DNA of 64,000 nt from Datnioides undecimradiatus (Eukaryota > Chordata > Actinopteri > Lobotiformes > Datnioididae). Each line of letters opens with the position of its first letter. The stretch's first letter is position 1. Location: NCBI GenBank assembly GCA_008933995.1, contig WARS01000029.1, forward strand, positions 22,442,879 through 22,506,878, read 5' to 3'. The translations under genes were made by a program, and so were the position numbers. The notes beneath the pieces were generated by a model, which saw only the letters and a program-made list of their open reading frames with translations, was not told the origin of the DNA and ran no database searches. Of the stretch, positions 11,601-25,290 are shown piece after piece.

Positions 11601-14600
11601 TAACCTCAAAGCCACACATACCTGTAGCTACGCTGAGCTAGCTAACTACAGTCGCTGAATGTCAAATGCTCTCGAATAGCATCTATCAACCAGAATGAAG
11701 TGACTTTCATTTTACTGTTACTGTGCCTTGGTCCTTTTATCTAGGCAATCAAAAGCAAGTTAAAGGCTAGACCAGAGCTAACAATGCATTATCACATCGC
11801 CTCACTGTGTCTGCGTCTGCTGGAGACACATGTGAAAAAGCAGTTTGCAAATCAGTAGCTTAAAGTTTAAAAAGAGCCCGGTTCATAAATCAGGCAAGCG
11901 CTGCAGTTTGCAACACATTAAACTGAAGTACGTGGTGGAGTTGTCAGGAAGCTGATGTCAGTGGTGGGTTAATCCATATATGGTGCCATTGTGACTATTT
12001 CCAGCAGCAGGACATGCAGTAAACCGTTCTCAGTGATGAAGAAACACGTCACCTAGAACAAGAGCGTCAACAATGGAGGTCTAGCCTGCTAAGGCTTTGG
12101 CTACACGGACAATGCCAGTTAGCATGTTCAAATCATTGCTGGTTGTGATCTTCTTATGGGATTTCTTGATGATAAGAAGGATATTGTATATCACCAGATT
12201 TTGTTCTTTAAGGGCAAAATCTTTGAATGTTTGCTACGAACCATACAAACTCTGTACCGCACTCTTAACTTTTAAGGTTTACTCAGCAACGAGGCAGCTT
12301 CTGTCACTCGTGATCTTAGTGGTAACGTGATTGCTGATGATACGTGAAGCATCAAAGATGTGTTGGACATCACAGGGCGGGTTTGTACGGTTTTAGCCAA
12401 ACAGCGGGCTGAAACGCCTTACGGAGAGTTTAAGGAGACTGAGGGAAACCACACAGTGTGCTCTCTGCCTGCAAGTGAACCTGAATTACTGCAAATGTAA
12501 TATTTTCTGAAAGGTTGTTTCAACAGTCCAGTAGCCCTTTAAGCTGAAACTCAGTCAGAAAGAGAGCGGTAGCATAAAAACAGCATTGGACTAAGCAACC
12601 CTTCAGCACGTAAAGAGCACTCAGCTGTGTATTCGGCCCCTACTCACAGCTTGGTTTCTTTCCATTAATCTCTCTCTTCTTGGTCCAAACCATGAAAAGG
12701 ATTTCCGTATTTACTGCTCAGCCTGCACTGATGTGATCGAGACGTATTTTGCGCTGGATTTGCTGTACTGGCGTTGCGTGTCTCTGCAGGACACAGAGGA
12801 ACCAAATGCAGCATTTTGCGCTCATGCAGTATCAAATATGTGTTATTGAAACTCACTAAGACGCCTCTTTCACAGCAAAATCTGTACATTTAATCCTATT
12901 TTGACTGACAGCGCAATGTTCGTGTGCAACCACGTACTCTCAAAGTCGTTACTTGTTGTTGGAACCCGGGATGTTTTGCGCGGCGTCGGCCATTTCTCCG
13001 AATGCCTACATCCTGTATGAAAACAAGGGAAGAAGAAAGACATGTCAAAGTGATTTGTGTCTGTTTGAGAGTCCCTGGAGGCTAAAGCTGTTCTGTTGTA
13101 AAGCCTGTAAAACACCTCCCAGCTAGAGCGCTCTGTCTCTGGAGGATAGACATGCAAAAACCCTGTCAGCATGTGAGCTTAGAAGAAAGCGAAAGCCATC
13201 CTTACCCTAAAACTTTTTTATTTTTAAGAGAATGGCTGAACACAGAACAAAGGAAAATGCTGACAAAGGTGAAGCGCTGAAATGTATTTGCTCCTGTCTT
13301 GCGCCGCGTATTAAAAGGCAGGAGAATTTATGAGTGAGTGCAGACATTCGTTCTGTGTTCTTTTCCCCACTCGAGTGTTTGAGTGGGCTCATCTTCGAGC
13401 CCATTAGACATATTCACGACGAAAACTGAAGCATGAAACTAATATGCAGCATGTTTCCTCTTGTGTTTGAGCGCTCTTGATGCAAATCAGTGCTAATGAT
13501 ACACAGTGGGCTCTCTGAAGACCATTATCAGGGTTGAGAGTTTCTCTAAAGTATCACTTGCAAGTATTTCAAATAAACACGGAGCCAAGGGTGCATGTGC
13601 TTGAATTTGCTGATTGCAATCTTCCTTATGCACAAGTGGAAAGTTGATTGTCAATATATGGTTTCTTTAAAGAGCATTTTACTGATGCGGTAAAGACCTT
13701 TTTCATGCAAGGCATTGGAGTTTGGGTGGTGCAGCTTCAGGGTACATTTAATGAATGCCTGCTCACTGGCATGGATTACCGGGACACTTATCATGTTATC
13801 AGTTACACCTGTGTCTTTCAAAACGTCTGCAAGGAATATTTCAAAATGAACAATTAAAATGACAATAAATACATCAGGTCTTGCTTTTTTATTTCCTCTG
13901 GTTTCATGATGCTTTAGGGAGACATTTAATATATAAAGAGAGGGAGTAAAATACAGGCCCAGGTCAGGAGGTGATGATGAAGTATATAGCAAATAGTATT
14001 TATGTCATGTATGTCCATATTAACAATAATCAAAATGAGGAAAAATGGGTTCCCCGCTTATCATATATAATACCGAATGATAAATAATACTTATATTAGT
14101 ATGCATTATGACAATTCTTGGTTGAGAATTAAGGAAAATGCAGTTTGGGCAAACAGCGACGCACTAATCTTAATACACAATTGGTGAGAAGATGAATGGG
14201 AGGAGCCTGAAAATACGAAAAGGCACAATTCATCAGTGCAAACCTTAAAACAACTGAATGGCTGCAATTCCCTGGACTCGCTGGAGCTGCTTGATGTGCA
14301 AAATACAATAGAAATGACATAGAAGGATGTTGTGCCCAAGTCTTCTAAGTTCAGGTCTCAGGTCATGGTTTATTCACCACTTGTAATGAAAATCTGCTTG
14401 TGGAGGACTAACTTGTGGACCCAGGATACCTCAACTTAAAGTCTTTAAACTGAAGCAAATTACCCAGCATCAGAATTCACAATACCCTTCAGTATGTAAT
14501 AGGTTTTTCAGTATGTGACCTTTTCAGCCGCTATAAAAGGGACCTCTGCATTCACATGTATGGCCGCCAAGGTGTCAGCTACATGTAACAAGCCCACGCC

Positions 14601-14906
14601 AGATCATCTCAGCATGATGGATTGTGGACTTCAGGGAATGAGGTGGTGGCACTACTAACAGAATGATGGAATTGTATATATTTCATTCACCATGTCAGTC
14701 ACAGTAATTACCAACCATTTCTGAGTTGTTAAGGAAAAGGTCAGAGCACCATTAGACAGGGAGCAGGAGATGGCCACAGTTGCACCCTGTAATTTAGATT
14801 TCATTTCAGAGGGAGCGGCTATTTCTTCACAAAATGATTGCATTTCCACCCTAAATGAATGAATAGAATTCAAATAGCGTGGCACGTTGTGGTGGGTTGT
14901 CTGACG
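8661..14906. other. Long repeat-poor unannotated stretch
   Basis: About 6.2 kb with no recognised gene, RNA or mobile element. Visible structure is limited to an A-run near 8677, an inverted repeat at 9028-9064, and scattered AT-rich words. All open frames are short and unlike known proteins. The absence of recognised transposon debris over this length is notable for a teleost. Confidence 0.5.
9028..9064. repeat. Perfect 15-bp inverted repeat, 7-base loop
   Basis: Left arm 9028-9042 (gcttttattaaacat) and right arm 9050-9064 (atgtttaataaaagc) are exact reverse complements around gtaaatg. The structure could form a hairpin or bind a dimeric factor. It is AT-rich, so chance is possible but not likely for 15 perfect pairs. 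There is no sign of a microRNA precursor because the stem is too short. Confidence 0.85.
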
Positions 14907-14926
14907 TGTTGTTGTTGTTGTTGTTG
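14907..14926. repeat. (GTT)n microsatellite
   Basis: Six to seven consecutive GTT units. Confidence 0.9.
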
Positions 14927-15138
14927 CATGAGGTATCTGGGTGTTGATTGTCGAGAACCGCTAATTAACAGGGCTAACGCAGATTTGTGGGTCACGTGGA
15001 CATTTCTTTTTTTATTTTATCTGCAAATAGGGAATTTCAACCAGTCCTCAGTCAACTGTATATATTACAAAAAATTAACTTTTACCAATGCATTCAACTG
15101 GATAATACAGAATTTTATGGAAATATCAAAATAATCAA

Positions 15139-15164
15139 ATATATATATATATATATATATATAT
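15139..15164. repeat. (AT)n microsatellite
   Basis: Thirteen uninterrupted AT units. Confidence 0.95.
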
Positions 15165-18100
15165 TTTAAACATAGTTAAATGGTTATTTGATTCTAATAC
15201 ATTATGTGTTGACATTTAAAGATTCTTGCCATTATTGAGTGACCACTCAGTACTAACATGCAAGGATAATGGCGGAAGCCATCAGTCATCGTTGCCTGAG
15301 GTGCCGATCCTCGCATTGGACTATTGACATGACAAGGAAAATGCTGTTTCCTCAAAAACATGTAGCACTTTGTGCATTTTGCACAAATTCAACAGTAAAG
15401 TTTTAATTAATTAAAGCGCAGACTTATGAGTGCTACGTCCTACTTTTTGTACAAAGTTGTCACAGACACCAGACTCGAGTGATGAGCGTAATTTTCCCAT
15501 CAGGGATCTTTCGTTTGACAGACAGCGGACTGACATCCAGGTTTATTCAGGCAAATGCAAGTGAGCTCACAGGAATGAACATCAATACATCAATACATCT
15601 ACATCGGCTGTGAAGCTGCATCAGCTTATAATTAGCTGTTCCAGTCGCGCTCAAAATGGCTTACATCAGGTGAAAAGAAGTCAGATGCAGGTGAGTAACA
15701 AAACAGCTCCTGCATCTGTGCTGAAGACTTCAACATAATGGATGACAACAACAGCAGTAATGAAAAAAAAAAAATCATTTGCTGTAGATGCTTGCTGTAT
15801 AAAGCTTGTGGATCCTTCATATGAAACATAATGACGTTTCAGCAATCACCAAAGCATGAATATATAATTGTTAATGCATGCAATAGCAGAAACTACCTTG
15901 ACAGAGTGATTAATAGTTTTCTAAGAATGGAAAGTTACCACGAGGTTCCAATGCCAAAGATATCTCACCGGCGACTGACATCCTTTAAGTGCCTATTTAT
16001 CAAATTATGTCAACATGGAATATTTCTATTGTAAATACAAGGCAAAAGTAAACACCCTGTCCCCCTGCAAATCATGCACTCCATTAGTGACAATATGTCT
16101 TGCTGTATTGACGTGTAATTTAAGCATCTCCTGTAGATGGTCAGTTTGCAAGTGGCCAAATGCACCATTTCAAATACAAGCAGCTGTTGGAATATAAGTG
16201 TATGGCGCACTAATGTATGTACGGAGCAGGATATTGGACTGCCAGCGCTGCAATGGAAATGTGTAAAGCTGAATAAATTAAGAAATGCTTGGCAACCTGC
16301 CCCAGCTATCAGGAAGGTTAGCTTTAGGTAAAACAGTAAAATGTCACATGCTAATGATGATTAACCACCCCAGACGTCACTTCCTGACTGCCTATCGTGT
16401 TTCACTCAAAAACACACCATGATGCAGAAGCTACATGCGTTTAACATCTTGACTTTAACCTGGATGATAGTAACTGAGCTGATAAATGTTAGCAACTAAT
16501 GCTATTAACCATTTGAGGTATGTAGCATCAAAATCTACAGTGGGTATCACAGAAATCTGCCGCTCCCCTCACTTTTATGGAAGTTCTTGGGTTCAGCTCA
16601 TTGTTCAGTCCCCAAATTCGCTGCTTTGTTTCACTGTCACTCTTCCCGCGGTGTTGCTTACAGCCCCAGCAGGCACCTGTTTCCAGCTGAAAAGCCACCA
16701 TTCGCAACCTGCCCAGCACCAAACCGGAGGCGCGCAGTTTGCCAGAAGATGTAGTGCTGAGCAGCTTAAGAGCCACGCGGTCCCTTAGGGAGACCAAAAA
16801 CAGGCATAGGAGAGAATGAATACTGGACGTAGTTCCACCAAAAACACAATGCAAAATGATAAAAAAAGATGATTCTCCATAACTTCTGGATGTGACCTGA
16901 GAAAACCTGCTTGCTATATCAAATTAGAAGGTGATCATGTGTCAGTGTTTCCACACCTTGGCTCAAATGGCCAACAGAATCAGTTATTAATCAAGGTTAA
17001 AGATTAGGTATTATAGCTACAGATACAAGTTAGCATAACTTTGTTAGCGCCAATAGCCACCGCAGGCAGGTACATACTCCCTGTGCCTTTGTGACTCTGC
17101 ACCAGGACCAGTTTTTCTTAAATGAATGGTGTAAAATGTGCTCTGGGCTTGAATGAACGAGTACATTTGTGAATTTGCAGCATAAAAATTAGCCGTGAGC
17201 CTCCGCTGAACCCCATCCCTTATTTTTCTGTGCGTTGTGTGTACACCATGGTGCCTTCGGGTAGTCATCAAGTACAACAGACGCAGCACACTACACATGG
17301 CAGCTTCATTATATTTCGCCCACAGCTCCAGAAAACCAAGCGGCACTTGTGTATTGAAGTATCACTGCCCGCAGGTCGGCTGTGTGTAAATTACTTTGTG
17401 GTAATTTGATTCAACGCAAATTTATTTCGTTAGTTGCGCGTCACCACGGTGTGAACTCACTCAAGTTGCCCCTCTAGACTGTAATGATGCTGCTGTAACC
17501 TTAAGGCCACCTTTGGGTTTTAAAAGTGGATGTTTCAAACAGGTAATCGCATCACCGCAAAACAAGTGAGAACCAGTAAACCTGTGGCTTTTGGTTTGTG
17601 GCTCCACAAAGGTTCCCCACTCTCCCATGTCGAGAATTTAGCCTGAGGTCCAAAGTCTAAATGTTAATGTTATTGCTTTCAAAAGATTGCCATTATATTA
17701 ATCTTTAGTGGCTTAATGGAGCTTTTAACAGGTTAAATATTTAGAAATTCTCTAATTTATGAGCATCTTCCACTGGAGGGTCATGGCAGTGGGAATATAC
17801 AGTTGGTTTTGTGTAAGGACAGGCAGGCGAACGTTGGGTTCAATGCCATCACCTGGTGGTTTCAATTCGATTGATGCCTCCGAGCTATTCAGAGTCTCGA
17901 GTTGAAGACGAAGGGTACAGCATGCAAATACTACAAAGAGAGGCACAAGAGTCCAGGTCCATCTCGCCGTGAGGTGACAGTGCCTCCGTGCCTCCTTTTC
18001 ATAATTGAGTTACATACAGTACCACGGCTGCAGCTCTGCTGATGCAATTGTCAAGGATGACAGAAAAGCGAGTCTACGACAGAGTCTTGAAATTACATCA

Positions 18101-20985
18101 AGTCGAACTTAATTTCTTTGGCACATTTCATAGGCAGGGATCATTGGGGTCGTCACATGCAGTGTCTCGGTGGGTTTATGGACGCCGACAACCTGACCCA
18201 ACCTGAGCTCTAAATACCTTTTATTATTCTAAATGTGATATTTCTGCAGAAACAGAGATGTGAGGAAAAACCTGCCTGTGTTTTTCTTTTTTTATGTCAC
18301 GTCACAGTTAAACTTTGGAAATAATCAGACTATTTCACAAGTTGTTTAAAAGCTAATTAATAGGGGTTTTTTTCCAGGCCTTCATGTGGAAATTAAATGC
18401 ATGTCCAATTAATTTCCTGACAACTCTTATTATGTCTTCTAGACACTTCACCACGTACCAACGTCAAACGGCGTGCTGCAGTACAGATAAAGTGTCTAGA
18501 TTTAGAAGCAGCAGTCTGAAAAGGAAGGGAAATACCTCAGGTCGTTTACTTTCCTGCAAAATGTGCGTGTCTATGCCAAATTTGTATGAAACTGACTATT
18601 TATCCTGCTCCCCTTCTGCGAAATACGGCCATGAAGATTCTCCTGTTTTAAAGTGAACCTCTTAAAGAGGAGCAGACTGTATGAGCTGCAGTGGATGAAG
18701 ATAAACAACAAATAAGACACAGGCGAGGGTGAACCAAGGACCCTTGATGTATGTAAAGGACTGAAAATGCTGACGTAGTGTCGTACAGAAAGCAGCTTTT
18801 CTTCTCAAACAGAAACTCTTGTCCTGGAAGTTGAGGCAGTCGCTCGTGATACGCACACAAATCACGCAGATATTGTGTTTGATGACGCCAGCTGTACACG
18901 GTTCGAACAGTGGGAACGTGAGGATCGTATCTGTCTCTGACAAATGATGATTAAAAACAAGATGCGAACGCTAATGCGCTACAGAGAAAGACAAATCAGG
19001 CAGACGAGCAACTCGCTGAAGTTGTTGTCATGTCAACAGATTTTTACAGAAGGGGGTGGGGAGGTGGGGATGTTGCTAATTTATTATCTGACACATCTGT
19101 GGTGATATTTGGTCCTATTCTTGGAGAACCTTTGGCCAGTCAACCGGATGACACTTTGATGCATTAACCGAAGCCGCAGTTTGACGATTCTGAGCTAATT
19201 ATCACATCAGTCAACTTCGACCAACGTAGCACTCATTACTTGAGACGCAGCATCTGGAGGTGATGAAGCTAACGGCACAACTTCTTAAAATGATGCATGT
19301 ATCACCATAGGACTTCACAGGTTCAGGCTTCCGGATGATTAGCCGATTCAAGGATTCATCACTGCTCAGACAGCCTCAGATGGTGTGTGTAGACATGCGT
19401 ACGGTGCCGCGAGGACAGAGTTTATTAAGCAGACAAGGATGAACCTCTTGATCCTGAGGTGCACATTTTAATGCAATTTACTTTTTAGCGTTAAAGAAGA
19501 GGAAAAACAACATTTCAGGTGTCTTCAGATTGCTAATTTAATCGCTCTGGCCTTCACTGAGGTGTCAATACGAACCTCTCCTAATTAAACAAATGCATAA
19601 TGGCCCCTCTGGAGATGACAAATCCCTTCAAGGATTACCAACCAAGAATTATTGTTTCATTCTGTATCAACAACAAACTGGTTCGCACTGCTTGTACTCT
19701 GGACAAGCTGAGAATCACATCACAGTTGTAATGCAGGTTGACACGTGTACACATCTAATGAGTTTAAAGGCCGCTACCTTGTGTTCTGTTGGGTGTTCGT
19801 TTAGCCCGACGAGCTTTTAAACTTCAGCTTCTGGATTTAGTGTTTTGCTGCTTTCAGAAAGTTAATCTTTATATTAAGAAAAATAACTATTTTAAAAACC
19901 TTGCATGCTTTTCTCCTCTTCACTTATCCTGTTTAAGAAGTTCAAGTCGCCAGCAGAGTTAAATCAAGGAAAACCAGCCGGCTTTGCAAATGATACAGAT
20001 GAGGAGCATATGGACCACTTTGTCTTGACGTGGCTGGTTGGATAGGTGCTGTTGTTTGAGAACATGTTCCCTTTGTCTATTTGGCGCTATCTGTGACTGG
20101 GAATTACTGTAAAGAGGTAACTGTAGAAGTAATTTGGGGGTGAAGCAGAGTGGATGAGTGAGGATGCCACCTGCAGAGGGAGTGCAGGGGCAGAGCAGTA
20201 GTTTAGCTGGAGAGGTTGATCTAGTCTGTGCAACCCATCGATCCTTTATCTGACTGGGGTTTGCACTGACCCTGGCTCTGAAATATAAGTAGCCTGAATG
20301 AGCGGCATATTGATAAATCTATGGTGCCGAATTAAAAGACGGATTTGTAATTGGGCCTTTTTCCCTTAGCCCCGCCCTCCTGTCAGCTTCATCTTGGATC
20401 TATAGTCTCGGTAACAGAAATACCCAGGTCTTCACCGTGTTTTAGGATCATAGAGGCACACTGCTGCTTTCTGTAATATTCTCGCGTGACCCCAGCTTTT
20501 TGTAGGGTAAGGGCGACCCAGTCCACGCTGAAAATGAACCCGTTATCGACTCGGGCTGAAGCATAAATCTAGAACTTAAACCTCAGACCATCAAAGCAAT
20601 AAAAAATCTTTGCCTCGGCGGTTCTTACAGCCATTACGAGGAGCACGTAATTCATTCACAACTGAATAAATCAACATCTTTTTATTTCTTATTCATAGCT
20701 GCTTTCTATTATGCTTCAACCACAGAACGGCCCGTTCTTTTCCCAGTTAGCGAGTCTTTTCAAGGCCGCGTCGGTTTAATACTCTCTAGCCTCACTCAGT
20801 CTTGGGATAATGAAAACTCAGAGATGGGTTTTGGTCAGAAAGGTGAATGTGCTGGGCTCAAATAAATTCAATAAATTAGGAAAACTCTGATGAAATGATT
20901 AAAATCCCATCAGAGTACTAAGTCAAATCATCACATTTTGTGTGTTAAATGCTATTCCCTCTCCAATTTATAAGTCCCCCTGAAT
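15165..20985. other. Long unannotated stretch
   Basis: No gene, RNA or clear mobile element. A minor tandem of aatacatc units lies at 15581-15598, and the sequence gcag|gtgagt at 15691 is an isolated perfect splice donor without a convincing exon. Open frames are short. Confidence 0.5.
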
Positions 20986-21209
20986 GTGATACCTGAAAGA
21001 GTCCAATATACTGCTCTCGCTGAACCACACCGGTCACCACCCCGCTCTATTTCCCAAACTGCCAATGCCCCGTTGTCTTTTTGTTTAAACAGGCCTAAGT
21101 GCCGGGCTCTCAGACCTGCAGGGGCTACCCGAAAGAATTACAGGAACTATATGGCTCCAGAACAAATGGGGGAACTCAACCTGTGACACCCATGAAAGAT
21201 GATACTTAC

Positions 21210-21353
21210 AGCAGCATATTTCTTCCAGACATTATAAGGGCGATGATGAATGAAAGGGGACACTGGACAGGGAGCATTTTCAAGGTATAGATGCCTGAAC
21301 CTGATAGCCTTCAGGGCCAACGGGGACACGAGGGAGTCCAATTCTTCTATTCG
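21210..21353 (-). other. Candidate internal protein-coding exon, 48 codons
   Basis: On the minus strand, a pyrimidine-rich acceptor (tgtctctctatcttcag) ends just before position 21353. A consensus donor (gtaagtatc) starts just after 21210. The 144 bases between are open in one frame that begins and ends on codon boundaries, so the exon would be symmetric (phase 0-0). The peptide starts RIEELDSLVSPLALKAI and ends RPYNVWKKYAA. I do not recognise the protein. The plus strand is also largely open, so low stop density may explain part of the signal, and a conserved non-coding element is the main alternative. No neighbouring exon is securely linked. Confidence 0.25.
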
Positions 21354-21540
21354 CTGAAGATAGAGAGACACTCACCTCTCACTAACCTCTGGTGTCAAGG
21401 CCCCGTGAAGAAGTGGGAGCTCACCCCGAGGGAAAGAGTTTATGATTTTGATGAAATGCCTCCAAACGGCTGCTCTTTTCCAGTAGGGCTGCCATTATTA
21501 TGTTTTGAGGGCACAAATGGCTGGGTAGTTGTTTGAGATT

Positions 21541-23499
21541 CGCCAAATTCGCTGCACCTTTAATGGACTTGTTTCATCAAAATAAAAATAAAAAAGACCC
21601 CTGAATCATCCACATCCTCATTTTAACATTATATTGTGACATCTAACGTACAGCTGTGTGACCTCACATCTCTGAAAGGCCACTTACTAGACCACAATGC
21701 CAAAATAATGCAGAGAACGACTCATTGTCTGAACGTTGAAGTGTTTGGTTTTTTTTTTATTTTACGGTTAATTGCCAAATTTAAAGGGCTCCTTTTTACG
21801 GTTTCATTAAAAAGCCATTAAAGCGGACATAGAAAGCACAACATTGGCGTTGAGGTTAATTTCCATGGGGATTTTAAAGACAATCTCCCTCTCCGCACCA
21901 GAAGTCATTCAGTCGGCGCTGTAATGCAAGTTGGTAAAGGTCGATGTAGAAAGACCCGGGGACCCCAGCGCCGGGGAAAGAAAGATTAAGATCCAGGGTA
22001 TTGATAAACTATCACCGACAGTACAAACAACCCTCTGGGAGCTTGTGACATGCTTTCACTGACTGAAGTCTCTTTCACCATCCACCGGGGATGCTGGAGT
22101 TTAATTATAGCAAACAATGTGATAGTTGTGTGTCATGGATTTATCTACACTCCTCTATCCTTTTCTTTTTCTTCCCACCCTTCCCTGGTAAAATACTTTC
22201 CAACATGCGGCGCTGTGGGAGGGTAAGAGAGTCGTCCGTGTTTCCATTCTCTCCTCCTAATCAGCATGTAACAGATACGCCGCATTGTCAGTTATTTTTG
22301 ATCTTTGTAAACCCTGAAGGATAAAATGACTACAAGTAGCAGAGTGTGTTCCTCAAGTAAGGATCACATTTCCCATAAGCCTTGATTCCTGACGCAAAGC
22401 CGTGTTTTGTTTTCCAGCCCAGCAAGATGAAAACAGTTTGGGGTGTAGCGATACATCCAGCTCGCAGGCTGATTTTTGATTCACTGTGCAATATTTAAAA
22501 AAAAAAGAAAAACAGTGTTTTCTCGGTGATTTTGGTTAAATCTTCAACATTTAAAGGTCAACCCCATAAATTTTTCACATAATGGTCAGTTACCAGTCAG
22601 GGCTGGTGTAATATCCTCTGTGGCTCCTCTCTGAAGTGGGAGAAAATAGCCCTTGATGATGTCATCGGGCGGCGAGGCGGGGGGGGGGGTTATCTCGCCT
22701 TGGGCTTGGAGACCACACATCATAACAGAGAGCCCGTGTTACAAACTAGGAGCCTGCAGTTTGAAAGAAGATGATGTTTCCCAGAGCAGAGGGTCTTACT
22801 AACAGAGGCTGCAGCCGGCGTTACGGTAGAGCAACTCCTCATTGCATGGAGTGCCCACTGAAGTGTCCACATATAGTTTTTAATTAGCAGGCTGCACCTA
22901 TAATACCTATAAAGCATTCTGCCAACACCTTTTTCTAAAGGTTTAGCACCTTTTTTCCAAGTTAAAGCCAACAAGAACCACACTGCAACGTCTGTTTCAT
23001 CCATATAGCCTTAAGCTAGGATATACCACCTGAAGACCCTCAGGTCGGATGAGGAAACAACCCCTAAACATCAACAAAGAGTGGGAGCAAGCTGCAATAT
23101 GTATGGTTAAAAACAAGGTATGACTGTGGCCACACAACCGCTTTAAGGAAGCTATTCACACAGAGGGAGAGGAGGCATGAGGGAAAGATGAAGATCCAGA
23201 TTTATGACATCTCTAATGAGGCACCGGCAGCCAACGGGATGGAGAGGGGGTCCCAGAACAGCCGATGGTCCAGGGCTGTAATCCCTTGATGCTGAGAAGA
23301 TAGAGCGGATGAGGAGAAACGAGAAGGTGTTGTCATTTTGTTTATTTATTTGCTATAAAAACACTTTCTATACATCTTAAACCTACATGTATTTGTAGAT
23401 AACACCAGCCTTCACTCTCCTCTTAGGTTTTAGGATTGTGATTGTTCTTTATCGTGCGATTACACTTCTGTTAAGTAGTGTGTGCGGTGTGGCATCCAT
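21541..23499. other. Unannotated sequence
   Basis: Repeat-poor apart from a G10 run at about 22680 and short A/T runs. No gene recognised. Confidence 0.5.
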
Positions 23500-24170
23500 G
23501 GAGCGGTGTCTATAATAGGCGATGCTGACACTGATGAAGGTTAAGAGAGTCGTGGCAGCTGTGAATCTGACTTCTTGTCATTGAGCTCAACCTTTGAGCA
23601 GATGTCCTCCTGAAATGCGATCGCGCTCTCCCTCGCTCTCTCTCTCCCGGTCCTCCTCGGTCCTCTCCCGCAGCATCCTTTGGCCCCTCGGAGCCGAAAA
23701 CATGCGTTTGCAAGAACAACTTCATTACGCCCCTGTTAGCGTGACAACACATAAATCACGGTGAAGTTGGGCTATCATCCCCAACACAAAGACACAGACA
23801 CACACCACCGCTACCGTACAACAACCGTGTTGGTGGCTGGTGCAGGGAGGGGGCTTCGCCTCTAAAGCTGGCTTGGCTCTAATAGAGAGGGAGAATAAAA
23901 ATCCTTGGGTCAGCTCTTTATGTCTTTGGGGACAATCAGGAGAGCAAAAAAGCAGATTGCTGCAGACAATTTGATCACCCGCTCCTGGGCATGGGCTCTC
24001 CATTACCTGACTGAAATAGGCTTCTCCCAGGAGGCCTCAGGCCTCATTGAACAGGAGAGGTGGGGACGGTAATTATATCTTGGGCCAACCCCAAATCGCT
24101 TCCCATTAGTCTGTTTCCAACACGTAGCCGCAGTATCCTCGATATGTCGCTCGCAGCCCCCGCCCCCGGG
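23500..24170. promoter_or_regulatory. Candidate conserved non-coding block
   Basis: A repeat-free segment with a CT-rich patch (23625-23650) and mixed GC/AT words (acacataaatcacggtgaag near 23750; ggacggtaattatatc near 24065). There is no sustained reading frame. Proposed from composition only. Confidence 0.2.
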
Positions 24171-24710
24171 CTATGTTGACACGCTGTTGCTGTTAACTGT
24201 GTCCTCATTTATTAAGGCCTTAATTGTGTGCTGCCATGTTGGTTTTGGCCCGTGCTCACTCAAACATCAGCCCGTCCCGTTGTGTGCTCAGACAGAGGGA
24301 TGGTGCTGTGGGGATTCTTCTGTCTGTCTGTCCTCGGCGGCTCCATCCAAAGACGCTTCTATCACTCTGCTGCAGGTTTACACTCGTCTCTCAGACCTCG
24401 TCCACATTCGTCTCGCTCCTTTGCTTGCACAGAGCGAATATTCCTCCGTGACAGGAAATTAAGCATGAAAATAAAAACTGGAAGCAGATTGCGGGAGCCA
24501 AAGGCCTCCCTACAACTCTTTTTGTAAAAAAACAAAAAAAACAAAAACACCGACAATGCAGGGCAGACTGGCCAATCAGAGAGGCTGCAGCGCAAATGAG
24601 GTCGAGGGAGCCTGGTTCCAGGTGTCGCACAAATTCCCGAGTTGTGTTCCCAACGCCCTCCTGGGGGTGGTAGCATGCAAATACACATGCACGGCCTCAC
24701 ACATTTACAT

Positions 24711-24760
24711 GCACACACACACACACACATGCACATGTTTTCTCTGTCACACACACACAC
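24711..24760. repeat. Two (CA)n microsatellites
   Basis: CA runs at 24711-24729 and 24748-24760, separated by an atgcacatg-containing spacer. Confidence 0.9.
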
Positions 24761-25058
24761 TCTCGCATAGTGTTACTCCCCGCTGAAAGAGAGACACCTG
24801 CCTTCCCGGGGCAGTTGACCTGCAGGAGAACACAGTGTCGCTCTGAAACTCATCAGCTCAGCCAACCACAAACACCGTCCTCTTAGGGCAGCAGTGCATG
24901 GCCAGACCTCTGCACCTTTGGTGGATTGGCTTTATTCATTTATTCAATTGGTTACCTTGCAGCCTCAGCATAGGATGAAACTGAATGCGGAGAATGCAAG
25001 TGAGTGGTCCGAGACCCGGCCACAATGAGCCAGGTTGGTTTCTGCTTCTGTTTTCTTT

Positions 25059-25290
25059 AAAGGAATAATTTGGCATTTTGGGAATTTCCCTAAGCTTTTT
25101 AATGCCATTTAGCTTAGCTTAGCATGAAGACTGGAAACAAGGTGAAAACAGCTCCTCCGACGCTCACTAAATAATGTGATATGTGGCATGAAATTAATCC
25201 ATCTGACACTAAATTGTGCAGAAATGATAAGTTGTGGTGGCACTTGGCGTCGATGCCAAGCTAAGTTAAACAGGGAGAATAGGAGAATAT
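25059..25290 (+). mobile_element. Percomorph interspersed repeat, degenerate
   Basis: The segment begins with taaaggaataatttggcat and cattttgggaatttccc. It then contains tttagcttagcttagcat followed by gaagactggaaacaaggtg, and later gataagttgtggtggcac. These blocks occur in the same order in an abundant percomorph repeat, commonly seen in intergenic DNA and 3' UTRs, whose core reads ttagcttagcttagcataaa. Class is uncertain (probably a non-autonomous DNA element). This copy is diverged and shortened. Recognition is from memory of the consensus. Confidence 0.65.

Noticed and set aside
15650..15700. Perfect plus-strand donor (gcag|gtgagt)
   Set aside because: The upstream ATG frame stops within six codons and there is no good acceptor.
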